Positions 11,654 to 21,763 of a stretch of DNA of 40,070 nt are shown one piece after another. The stretch is taken from NCBI RefSeq assembly GCF_963678635.1, contig NW_026971656.1, forward strand, positions 64,001-104,070, in the 5' to 3' direction. The DNA comes from Symsagittifera roscoffensis. Lineage: Eukaryota > Xenacoelomorpha > Acoela > Convolutidae. The stretch's first letter is position 1, and each line of letters starts with the position of its first letter. The notes under the pieces were generated by a model. The model was not told the origin of the DNA, searched no databases, and was given only the letters and a program-made list of their open reading frames with translations. Position numbers and translations under genes: made by a program.

Positions 11654-12104
11654 CTTTCAACTTGTCAATGGGTGGTCCACATATCGTCAATTTTGGATTC
11701 GGAATTTAATTGGGACTGAGTATTCATAATGGTGACGAAAAGTAGGGGGTCAAAGATAACAATAGAAAAGCCAGTAAGCAGGAGAATAAAAAATGAAAGA
11801 AAAAGATGACCGCTGTGAATTTAAATAAAACTAAGGCATAGATCTCACCATAATTAGTTATTCATTCATAACCCTTGGAAAAAAAGGGTTCGTTTCTAGG
11901 AAAAAGTCCTATGTCTTAACATATATGTAACCTTTTTTGTGGATTTCTGAAATGCTGAGTGACACAATTACTTTTACAAGCTTCACTATTGGTGCTCTGT
12001 GAGATAGCTCAACAGTTGGTTCGGACATTCATTTCCAATTTTAATATTCAGTTGGGTCTTTCTTCTTTTTCAAATTTAAGTATCCGTCCAGAATATCTAC
12101 GGGT
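11654..12104. repeat. A module, copy 4
   Basis: Fourth A copy, followed by a D module as in copy 3. The end block reads CCAGAATATCTACGGGTAAG, one base different from the other copies. Confidence 0.75.
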
Positions 12105-14723
12105 AAGTTAACATTTTTTTGGTTCTTTGTATTTGACTGCCATACTTTCACGTATTGAAAGTGTCTATTCAATTTAATTTGAGGAAGAAATTACAAAAAT
12201 TTATACCTTGACACTTGATCCTTTTTCTCTCTGTTAGGCTTTTTAGGTTTGATATAGCAATAGATACCGTCTACTATCTCATACTCTAACCAAACTCATC
12301 TTTTTAAGAAATAGCAATCCTCCATTTCCCCATAAATTAAGATGAAATCGACAATTAATTTTATTACTAAACTGCATATTCGCGACATGCTTGAAAATCA
12401 AGAAATCAGGAGAAACATTAAATGGGGAATAGATGTTAAGTAGTTTTCTTGTACATAATTTATCTCGTTGAGCCAATACTAGTAACCCTGTGTTCACATG
12501 CGAAAAGAATAGAAATTCAATTACCAAGAAAAACAAACTGAAGCGACATATAGAAACGCATAAAAAACGATTCCAGCCTACAATGTTCTTTAAAAATTAT
12601 TCCAGCAAAAAAATGAAACATTGTGAAGGAACGGATACAAAAAAAACTGTGTGTGATTTATATTGAAGAAGTCGGATTTGTCTCAGAGAGCTCAAAATAT
12701 TTACGTTGTCAAAGAAATTCAATTCAAGTTGTCACAAAAAATCACATAACCACGACGAAGTTAAGAGCGGTGTTTGTCCAATGTCTAGCAAAATCACAAA
12801 AAATTGATAATTCACAAACAATAAGTTAGAAGAGCACCTTCAATTCAATCATGACACTGAGTGTGTACATACAAATCGCCAATTTTCATAGAGTCTTTCG
12901 ACGTCCCTATCAAACTATCGTTAATTTCGTTTTGAAACAAACTATTAGGACGAAAATTAGTGGAATAATTAGGACTCATATTTGACTACCGAGAAACTTA
13001 CATGAAGGAGAATGCTCCTTACCTAAAAAAAACATCAAAAAGAAAAAATGTCAAGTTTCTATATGAACAGTTACCAATGGTTAGGTTAAAATTTGTCTTA
13101 CATTTACTTCAGAAAATGTTTTTCAAATCTTTGGACAGATTTTACTCATTGGCAAAAGCCAGTGCCATCAAAAAGAATAAAAAAATTTCAAATTAAACCT
13201 TTGATTATCTCTTAAACACACAATTGGATACAGACATCATAGAAAAGTTAACTTACTGGAGAGATAGAAGTAAGTGGTCTTATTAATGTCTAAGTAACAG
13301 AACTGTTCTGGCTACTCACACTACCGGCATACCAATTGAAATAAATTAGGAAAATAATTCCGCTATTTATTAAAAATAGTCCAGCAGTGTGAATTTTTGA
13401 AAAAATCACGATGGAGTTCTTTTAATGACAAATTTTGAGTTTGAGGGCATTGGCTGCTTTTCAGTTGGACGGAAGTGAAAACGCAAACAAAAACGTGGTA
13501 GATTTCGATGGTAGGACTTATGATGAATTCGAGGAAGAAGAGAGAATTTTTTTGTGTTCAATTTTTTCTATGTCATTGACGACGATAACGATGTTGGTTC
13601 TATATCTGGAAACTTGATTTATCGCGGCCAGAGTAAAAAGAACAGAATTATTTTCTCGCAGTTGGGGATCACATTTTTCTGATAAAAAACATGAGCATTT
13701 TTGCTGTTCTAATTCTGATAGCTTCCTACAAAGTGCTCGAACCCACTAAAACCATTACAAAACCCATTAAAACCAGCAGTGTAATCTTTTGAAAAAAAAT
13801 CATGATGGAGTTCTTTTTAGAGACAATCTTTGCAATTTTAGAGCTTCGGCAGCTTTTCAGTTGGACCGAAGTCATTGAAAAAACGAAATTTTGGAATTTT
13901 AACATTCGTAGATTGTAGAAAACATGGTAGACTTCGATGGTAGAACCTTCAATGATTTTGAGGAAGTAGAGAGACTTTTTGGGTGTTCATTTTTTTCTAT
14001 TTCATTGAAAATGACAACGACCTTGGTTCTTTTTCTGTAAACTTAATGTTTAGATTGAAAATAACCGAAAAAAAATTCTCACTGTTTGAGACAAAAGTTA
14101 AGTTTCACAGGTCAACATATACCAGTATCTGGTGCAATTCCGTTCTCTCCCTCTGACTATACTCACTACTTTGTAAACCAAATTTCAGAAAAAAAATCAT
14201 TACTCCTGTTTTCTGCCATCTTAGTCAATCTGTGGGACAAAAAACCCAATCGTGGCTGAGTATCAAAATTTTCTGAACAAGAGTGGTATTCAAACAAAAC
14301 TAACAAAAACGGGCAAAAAAAATAGGAGATGAAAAAGAACTTTTAGGATATAAAATAAGGTTTATTGAAAGCTTTCGGTCAGTGCAATATTTTTCGAGAT
14401 TCTACAATTGTCTTACTATTCAAACGTCGCAAGAGTCGTATAAAAAATTGTTTAACAAGATTGAAAAGATTGATTTGTTGAAGGAAATACAAATTTTAAG
14501 TGGTGCAGCAAACAAAAATTTTCATCAGTTTATTTGAAGACATTTTCCGGTTTAGAAAGAAACAAAAATATTTGTATAATTTTATACGAAAACCCAATGT
14601 AGGTGGCCAGAGTCTGGCGTTTAGTCCATCGAATCAGTCATTGGTCACGCTGAGAAATTTTTCGAGCAATTGGTGGAATTTTACATACATGCTTACTACA
14701 AACCAAAAAACATTGTCTTCAAA
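12105..14723 (+). repeat. D module, copy 2
   Basis: Diverged copy of 8022-10920. Relative to copy 1 it lacks parts of the second finger region. It carries the FRA-x-AFQLD/VDFDGRT block twice (about 13430-13620 and 13800-14050), so this unit has its own internal duplication. Confidence 0.65.
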
Positions 14724-14935
14724 AGTCCGGAAGAGAGTTAATGAGCTAGGTTTCCCAGCAATGCATGTAATCCCACTTGTCTGGTTATAGCAAGAGTTTC
14801 TACTCCCACGTCAAGATACAAAACTCAATACTGATGATCGCTGTCGGTCATGTCATATTGTGTAGGAGGTCTTGGATTGCTATCAGAAAGCTCACTATTG
14901 TCTGTCTACTAAGGTGATAAATTGATGAGAAATTT
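12480..14935 (+). pseudogene. Polinton-type PolB relic II (plus strand)
   Basis: Same block series as relic I, more decayed. Finger remnants lie at 12480-12880, with key cysteines lost. The N-terminal block is at about 13225-13340 (LDTDIIEKLTYWRDRSKW). LRALAAFQLDGS lies at about 13438-13475 and VDFDGRTYDEFEEEERIF at about 13498. A second version of both follows at about 13825-13985. A frameshifted counterpart of the LPPFSAF block is at about 14190-14290, and KYLYNFIRKPNVGGQSLAF starts at about 14569. The cysteine block of C module 4 (14724-14935) reads CYQKAHYCLST with a broken start. There is no intact catalytic domain. The duplicated block shows that rearrangement continued after decay began. 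Confidence 0.65.
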
Positions 14936-15250
14936 TTTTATAACAACATAAAACAAAATCTGCTTCAAAACACGGACAATTTTAATTATTGGCACTACAA
15001 AATTAGTGAAAACAAGGCAGCATTGCCATAACTAAAAGATAAAGAGAAAAAAAGCGAATTTGAATCTCTTAAAAGCAAGATATTAGATACAGAAATTATA
15101 GAAAACTTAGCGAACTGGAGAGACAGTACCAAGGGGGTTTTTTAATGTCGAACTAAGGTAACAGTCTTGGCTACTTACATTCTCAGTATACCAATGGGAG
15201 ATAATGAAGGAGATAGTTGTCAGTTGCACTGTAAACACAATTCAGCATTA
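14724..15250 (+). repeat. C module, copy 4 (most diverged)
   Basis: It lacks the ACACA present after CCCAGCA in other C copies. It keeps the N-terminal-like block: SEFESLKSKILDTEIIENLA, then VTVLATYILSIPMGDN. After about 15250 it leaves the C consensus and continues in PolB order into relic III. This suggests the copy sits in its original context and that other C modules were copied from such an arrangement. Confidence 0.6.
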
Positions 15251-18200
15251 GGGAAACTTGAAAAAATAATGATGAACATCCCTACAATTGCAACCTTTGC
15301 GTTGTTAGGGTTTTGGATACGTTTCAGTTGGACCGAGTGCTCATCTGGTTGAACAAACAAACGAAACTTTTGACTTATAGTTCAAAAAACTTCAAAAACA
15401 TAAAACAAAAATCGAGGGCATAACATAGAATGAGTCTGCGAAAGGAGGGAAAAGTTTTGAAGGTTAAAATTTTCTCTATGTCATTGAAGATGACAGCGAT
15501 ATTGGTTGTGTACCTGGAAATTCATTTATCTCTGCCAGAGTGAAAATACTCGATATACTTATCTCGCATTTGGAGATGACTTTTGCCTGACTAGAAACTT
15601 GAGCATGTTGTTCAAAAATTTGTTGTTTTAATTGCGATAACTTCGTACAAAGTGCTCGAAACCAAGCAAAGGTGACAACTTTTGTGATAATGAGACAAAG
15701 CATGCTTACTCAGATGAAAAACACAGTTCAAAATTTTCAGTTATTCAAGAACTTGAATTAATTGGTACATATATAACACTCGAGCAAAAATTTTATCAAT
15801 TTTTTCAGAGTTTGGATTTTGAAACTATTCTTGAACCTGTTAATTGGCCGAACGGCGAGCATCAAGATCATTCTGACGATTTATTTATACCTACAAAAAA
15901 GCTAATTTTACAAGTTAACATATACCAAAATCTCTTGCATTCCATCTTAATGTTCTTTTTTTGCCCTCTGACACTACACAGCGCTTTGTTAACAAAGATC
16001 CCAACAGCTTATTGATTCTTTCATTGATGCTTTAACCGAGTTCACAAAAAAACTCAGCTTTTTAAATGTAAAATTCATAGTAAATCATGGAACCATTAAA
16101 TCTCATTAATGATTACAAAAAAGCTGACCTAACCTAATAAAAAGTTATACAAAAACTCAAAAAAATCCGTTCCTATATCCAACAAAAACCAGTGGTTAGG
16201 TCCAACAGTGTTTTTAAGACTTAAACTCAATTCGGAAACTCTTTTTCAAATCTTTAATCAAATTTTATCTTTTGGTAAAATCATTGTTAACGAAAAAAAT
16301 CGATTTTGATTTCATCCGACCTTCACTTCGTTTCATTGACAGACTTCAGCTTTTAAAGGGATGTACCTAATGAGATCAGTTTCTCAAAGCATATGGAGTA
16401 TCAGAAATTCAGTTTTTTATATGAATTTTTGGTGTCTTTTGATAAGCTTTCCGAAACATCATTACCTCCGTATTCCGCCTTGTTCTCCATGCTGCGAGAC
16501 AAAAAAACACTCGACGCTGAGTATTCAAATTTTGTGAACAGAAGAAAAAATCAAACAGAAACAAAAAATAACAATGACGGGCAAGAAAACAAAAGATGGT
16601 AAAGGAAATATGAGTTAGCGAAAACTTTCAGACATTTCAGTTTTTTTGAAGTACTACAATTGTCTTGATATTCAGAGACTGTACATCACATTTCAAAGTT
16701 GATACAGTTTCAGAAAATTGAAAACATTGTTTTTTCGATGGGAAAAACTAACGTTGATTGTTGCATTCTTCATCGGTTCAATCGTGGTGAAGTTATTTTC
16801 CGGTTTGCAGAGAAAAAGAAAGATTTGTACAATCTTAAACGAAAACAGATTGGCAGTCCGAGTCTGGTGCTTAGTCGTTATGAAAATGTCAACGTCAGTT
16901 GTTGTTGATTACGAGAGGAATTTAGTGAAATCAATTGTTAGTAACGAATACAGTGAGTTTTACCTTCATGCAAATGGTCGAAAATTATCTAAAGTCCCAT
17001 AGTCCCATACAAAGCCACAACGCAAGTCCTTTATCACGTCGCAAGGCAAAATTGAATGAACAAAAATAATTTTTCTTAAATAACAAAAGTTTGTTTTTGC
17101 CAATTTAGTCTTTCAAAAAAATCGTGCAATGAAAGTGTATGGAATTAAATTTTCGAGTTTAAAACGTTTTGTGTTGTTGAGATGTGGAATTAAGATCGTG
17201 TTCCGAAAAAAAGTACACCAAGGAAGTGCGTTTGACATGTCGAGATTTGAATTTGAACAAAGTAACGTCATTGAAAAACGAGTTTATAGGTTTGTATATG
17301 AAATACTTTTTGTACGGTCGTTTTGCATCGGTCGATGCACAGGTTCCAGTGTAATTCAAACAGGCTTTGAAGAGTTACCGCCATTTTTCAAAATAATGAC
17401 TTTACATTGAAGTGATCTTGATTGACATTGAAAGCAATTGGTTATATCAAACGGTGTCATCTCGATTGGCTGGCGTTGGATTTTAGCTGGCAACTTCGAT
17501 GAAAAACGTCTCTTCAAAATCGACATTATAGGAAGTTGTTTTGGTCATGGTTTTATTGCCAGTGATAGTTAATTTTTCAAAAAAAAAGTCGCGAAAAAAC
17601 CATTCCAAAGTTTTATCGGTTTTGTCAGTTACAATCGTAGATTGGGAATTCTGATGTTGTTAAGGCCGTATTCGCACAAACATTAAAACTATTTGTAAAC
17701 AGTGCTTGTTAAATCAATTGATCAACGAAGCAAAATGTAACTGTGTTTTATATGTAAGCAAAGCAGCTGCTTCGAAAAAAGTTAATTCTTGGCGATTCGA
17801 TACCTACAATGTTCTTGACAACAAAAATTTTGAAAAAAAGATAACCATGAAAACAACTAAGAAGAGCCATTAAATGTTGGCTTTGTAATCTTGAATAATG
17901 CGAAACAGCGAATGATAGAAAATGAATACATTATTCTGGGACAATTTTTACGTCCTCTAACCAGTCGGAACGTTGCATTCAATTTAGACTCTATGTATTT
18001 AGCGTTAACTACAGGAACGTCTTACAAAAAGATGATTTTGATAACCAAAAATTTCAAATATTTTAAAATCAAATTGAGTTATATTTATTAATGGAAAACT
18101 CTATAAAGCTTTTCCTTCGTGAACGTTGTTTCTTAAATGACCGAGTTTCTACGATTGAATTTGTAAACTTTTTTAAAAGTGAGACATTAATTGCGTGCTT

Positions 18201-18400
18201 ATAAATGTCCTGGGTGAAAAGTTTCAGCCGATTTTACCCTTACAAAACATAGAGTTTTCAATCTTTCTAAAATCAAGTTGACCGAGGTCTTTTGATTTGG
18301 TATGCTAGTCAATCACTTGTCCTCTATGTTCCTTAAATTTCTTGTGGACAAAAAGTAGTTGTTTTCGTCATTAATTTTTTTTGATATCAAACAAGACAAT
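15050..18400 (+). pseudogene. Polinton-type PolB relic III, most complete plus-strand copy
   Basis: Blocks run in family order from the N-terminal region to beyond motif C. Seen in order: DTEIIENLANWRDSTK (about 15088); NLCVVRVLDTFQLD (about 15292); SLDFETILEP (about 15809), a candidate exonuclease I D-x-E; SDTTQRFVNKDPN (about 15965); LIDSFIDALTEF (about 16007); LPPYSALFSMLRDKK (16462); QIGSPSLVLSR (about 16846); GFEELPPFFK (about 17366); SFIGFVSYNRRLGI (about 17610); FAQTLKLFVNSAC (17671-17709), the motif B region; EEPLNVGFVILNNAKQRM (17861-17913); NLDSMYLALT (about 17983), where the usual motif C DTDS reads NLDS; and LNDRVSTIEFVNFFKSE (about 18139). Stops and frame changes separate nearly every block. 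Family known: protein-primed replication polymerase. Loss of function is inferred from the breaks. Confidence 0.8.
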
Positions 18401-19352
18401 TTTAAACTGAGTTGGTAATTGTATGCTGAATTATGAAACATAAACAATGTTGAGGTGTTTGTTTCGCTTAAATTTTTCGTATAAAAATTGTGCGGCAGAA
18501 CCGGCCCAGCATATAATTTTTTTCATTTCCTTTTCAGAGTTTTCTCTCAAAAACGAATGAAAACAATCAGTGTAAAAGTTTTCGTGAAAGCTTTTGAAGT
18601 GCAAAAAAGTCTACTTTTTCTGAACATCACAAAGTCTACTCTTAACTGTTCACTAAAAACGAAAACTGCAAACTGAAACCCATAGATGTTGTTGCTTTTC
18701 ATCAAGAATCTTGGCTTCTTGGTTGTCTGACCAGTAGCCCGAATCGTTTGACTTGAAGCGTATATGAGGAAACTAAATTTTTGGCAATACTTTAAAGCTC
18801 AACTTGAAGCGTAAATGAAGTAAATAAACTTTCGGCAAAATATTTAGTTGTGCGTTTTCAATGCACATTTTTTTTGCGTAGGAGTATTTTGGTTAAAAAA
18901 AACATTGTCCCACTCCTAAGAGTAATCAGGAAAACGTCGACTCCAGTATATAGCCGCTTTGATTGCGTTTGCTCGTCTCCGAAATTTGAAAAAGGATCCT
19001 AAAAGCTTTTGCAGCAAATCTGATCATGTAAGTAATTTATCATTCAAAGATATTCTTTGATAAATTGAAGCTGCATTCCAAAACTTACTGTAATTGCTTG
19101 GTTTAAGTTGATGAAAGACTGAATGAAAATACCAAATTTTCGCATTTTTAATTTTTGTATATCATGATAGTTTTGACACACTTTCTCAATGAGTCTATTC
19201 TTGAGACCCGTTTTTTTTTGTGTCTTGATACTTCGTGTTCTTTTCATCATGTGTACTGAGCCTTCTTTGCAAAAATTAAAGTTGCCCCAAAGCATTTCCA
19301 GGGTTATTTTGAAAACCGCCACTTTTTGATCCCTTGAGCCAACTGCTTTTTG
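17815..19352. repeat. Tandem duplication, unit 1 (PolB tail plus BEL piece)
   Basis: This 1,538-bp unit joins the C-terminal part of PolB relic III (17815-18953) to a piece of the BEL/Pao relic (18954-19352). Its second copy starts at 19353, runs to 20488, is interrupted by an insert, and resumes at 21764-22162. The copies differ at only scattered positions. The unit ends inside BEL sequence (CTTTTTGT) and jumps directly back to TTGACAACAAAAA of the polymerase tail. This is the expected signature of a tandem duplication with almost no homology at the joint. Confidence 0.88.
18954..19352 (-). pseudogene. Duplicated piece of the BEL/Pao relic
   Basis: The 399 bp match 21764-22162 almost base for base. 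On the minus strand they read NRLIEKVCQNYHDIQKLKM and neighbouring fragments of the element's coding region. The piece is cut off from the rest of the element and lies between two polymerase tails, so it cannot be functional. Confidence 0.8.
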
Positions 19353-20488
19353 TTGACAACAAAAATTTTGAAAAAAAGATAACCATGAAAACAACTAAGA
19401 TGAGCCAATAAATGTTGGCTTTGTAATCTTGAATAATGCGAAACAGCGAATGATAGAAAATGAATATATTATTCTGGGACAATTTTTACGTCCTCTAACC
19501 AGTCGGAACGTTGCAATCAATTTAGACTATATGTATTTAGCGTTAACTACAGGAACGTCTTACAAAAAATTGATGTTGATAACCAAAAATTTCAAATATT
19601 TTAACATCAAATTGAGTTATATTTATTAATGGAAAACTCTATAAAGCTTTTCCTTCGTGAACGTTGTTTCTTAAATGATCGATTTTCTACGATTGAATTT
19701 GTAAACTTTTTTAAGAGTGAGACCTTAATTGCGTGCTTATAAATGTTCTGGGTGAAAAGTTTCAGCCGATTTTACCCTTACAAAACATAGCGTTTTCAAT
19801 CTTTCTAAAATCAAGTTGACTGAGGTCTTTTGATTTGGTACGCTAGTCAATTACTTGTCCTCTATGTGCCTTAAATTTCTTGTGGACAAAAAGTAGTTTT
19901 TTTTGTCATTATTTTTTTTGATTTCAAACAAGACAATTTTAAATTGAGGTACTATTTGTATGCTGAATTATGAAACATGAACAATGTTGAGGTGTTTGTT
20001 TCGCTTAAATTTTTCGTATAAAAATTGTGCGGCAGAACAGACCCAGCATATAAATTTTTTCATTTCCTTTCCAGAGTTTTCTCTCAAAAACGAATAAAAA
20101 CAATCAGTGTAAAAGTTTTCGTGAAAGCTTTTGAAGTGCAAAAAAGTCTACTTTTTCTGAACATCACAAAGTCTACTCTTAACTGTTCACTAAAAACGAA
20201 AACTGCAAACTGAAACCCATAGATGTTGTTGCTTTTCATCAAGAATCTTGGCTTCTTGGTTGTCTGACCAGTAGCCCGAATCGTTTGACTTGAAGCGTAT
20301 ATGAAGAAACTAAATTTTTGGCAATACTTTAAAGCTCAACTTGAATCGTAAATGAAGTAAATAAACTTTCGGCAAAATATTTAGTTGTGCGTTTTCAATG
20401 CACATTTTTTTGCGTAGGAGTATTTTGGTTAAAAAAACATTGTCCCACTCCTAAGAGTAATCAGGAAAACGTCGACTCCAGTATATAG
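19353..20488 (+). pseudogene. Second copy of the PolB relic III tail
   Basis: Repeat of 17815-18953. It keeps LNNAKQRMIENEYI and the degraded motif C as NLDYMYLALT, where the first copy has NLDSMYLALT. The serine next to the aspartate has changed to tyrosine, so decay continued after duplication. A 62-codon frame near its end (20025-20213), matching 18488-18676, is shared by both copies. I do not recognise it. Confidence 0.75.
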
Positions 20489-21759
20489 TGGAATCTATGG
20501 AAATAAATTATCACCTCCTCGCTCGGAAAACTCGGAGCAAAAATTGTAAAATTTGTCAAAATTTTTCAAAAACAAATATATTTTAGCTATAGGTGTATCA
20601 GCAATTAAGCGCATTCTTAAGTAAGTTAAGCGTTACAGCGAATTACAATGGTTCAAAAGATTCTATTTCTTTCAGAGATAGATATTTCCCCGCCTGCATT
20701 GTATCGAAAAACATCTGAAACCTGAATTTGATTTTTCAAATGTTGAAAAAAAATGTTATGTTATGGTTTGGTGGAGAGAGATCAAGAGGAAAAGAAGAAT
20801 AAAATAATTTTGAAAAAATATATACAGATCGGGTTTCTTCTTTATGGAAACTGTGGGGGTATATCCAAGTTCAGTTTTCGTCCATCTAATGATTTGATCA
20901 CCACAGGTCGGTCCTATTCTGATATCAACGAAAATCATAATAATTAAAGTGTAATTTTTAAATTTTGGATTGATCAAAATTTTTCGGAGAAAAATTTAAT
21001 TCAGTTTTGAAAATTTATTTGAAACATGATAGTATTTTGCGTTTGAATAAATTATCCGGCACTGGTCAAACAATATACGCAAGCGAAGAGTGACATTCAT
21101 AAATAATTTTTATCTGTTGCTAAAATTTCGCTTTTTTCATGTGATAAACGTAGTGAAATTGATCAGTGTTCGATTTGTACTTGGGTTCTAACAAATTTTT
21201 TGTACGTTCTTCTCTACAAGAAACATACACTTCAGCCGGAAGTAAACAACTTCATATTTCTATAGTTTCCTCAATACGATCTTCCTCCGAATGATGCAGT
21301 GTAAGAACAGTCCTAGTTTTTCGGATAGTGAAGAAGCAACGCTAAGAAAAACACTTTGTGAGAATCCTTCGACTAGTTTGACCTCCATTCGGCATACTGC
21401 TAAACTCTTCGATTCTATGTTCCAGTTGATTCCCAGCGTCGACATTTCCTTTTCTATTGATGTTTTCAGATAACTCTGCAATGGCGCAATAAAACTACGT
21501 CAGTTTGTCACCATCTTTGTTTAAAATTCGAACAACTTGTTGTTTGACATTCTCGGCTCTTTCTTAAACCTTGCTTGAATAAATAAAATGAACTATATAG
21601 AACTGCTTCCACGTTTCCTGTAAATTAACAATTTCTAATGAATTTTAGAGTGCATAATTCAAACAAGTATGTTTTTATGTTTCTATTTCATCGCTTTTAA
21701 TTTCGGTATCCTCAGAAGGAGTATCGTTTTTTACCTTGACAAGAAGAAACATCTTCCCA
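20489..21759. mobile_element. 1,271-bp insertion with TG...CA tips, possible solo LTR
   Basis: The insert begins TGGAATCTATGG and ends CATCTTCCCA. It is flanked on both sides by ATAG (20485-20488 and 21760-21763). The paralogous site at 18950-18953 has a single ATAG and no insert. So an apparent empty site and a filled site occur in the same window. TG...CA tips and a 4-bp target duplication fit an LTR. An AATAAATAAAA signal lies near 21577. The alternative is a deletion between the two ATAG copies in unit 1. No second LTR and no internal retroviral genes are present. Short minus-strand frames inside are unrecognised. Confidence 0.55.
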
Positions 21760-21763
21760 ATAG

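Noticed and set aside
14500-14790. KYLYNFIRKPNVGG block as a helix-turn-helix transposase
   Set aside because: Position and pattern fit the PolB block that precedes motif A better, and relics I, III and IV have the same block in the same order.
1128-15250. Centromeric-type satellite
   Set aside because: Units are 3-4 kb, of mixed module content and few in number, and carry decayed coding sequence, unlike a homogeneous satellite.
17159-17359. Minus-strand 66-codon frame
   Set aside because: It overlaps the plus-strand PolB relic III, which has block support, and shows no motifs of its own.
20489-21759. The insert as a cut-and-paste DNA transposon
   Set aside because: The termini do not form a convincing inverted repeat beyond TGG/CCA, and no transposase frame is present. 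TG...CA tips favour an LTR.
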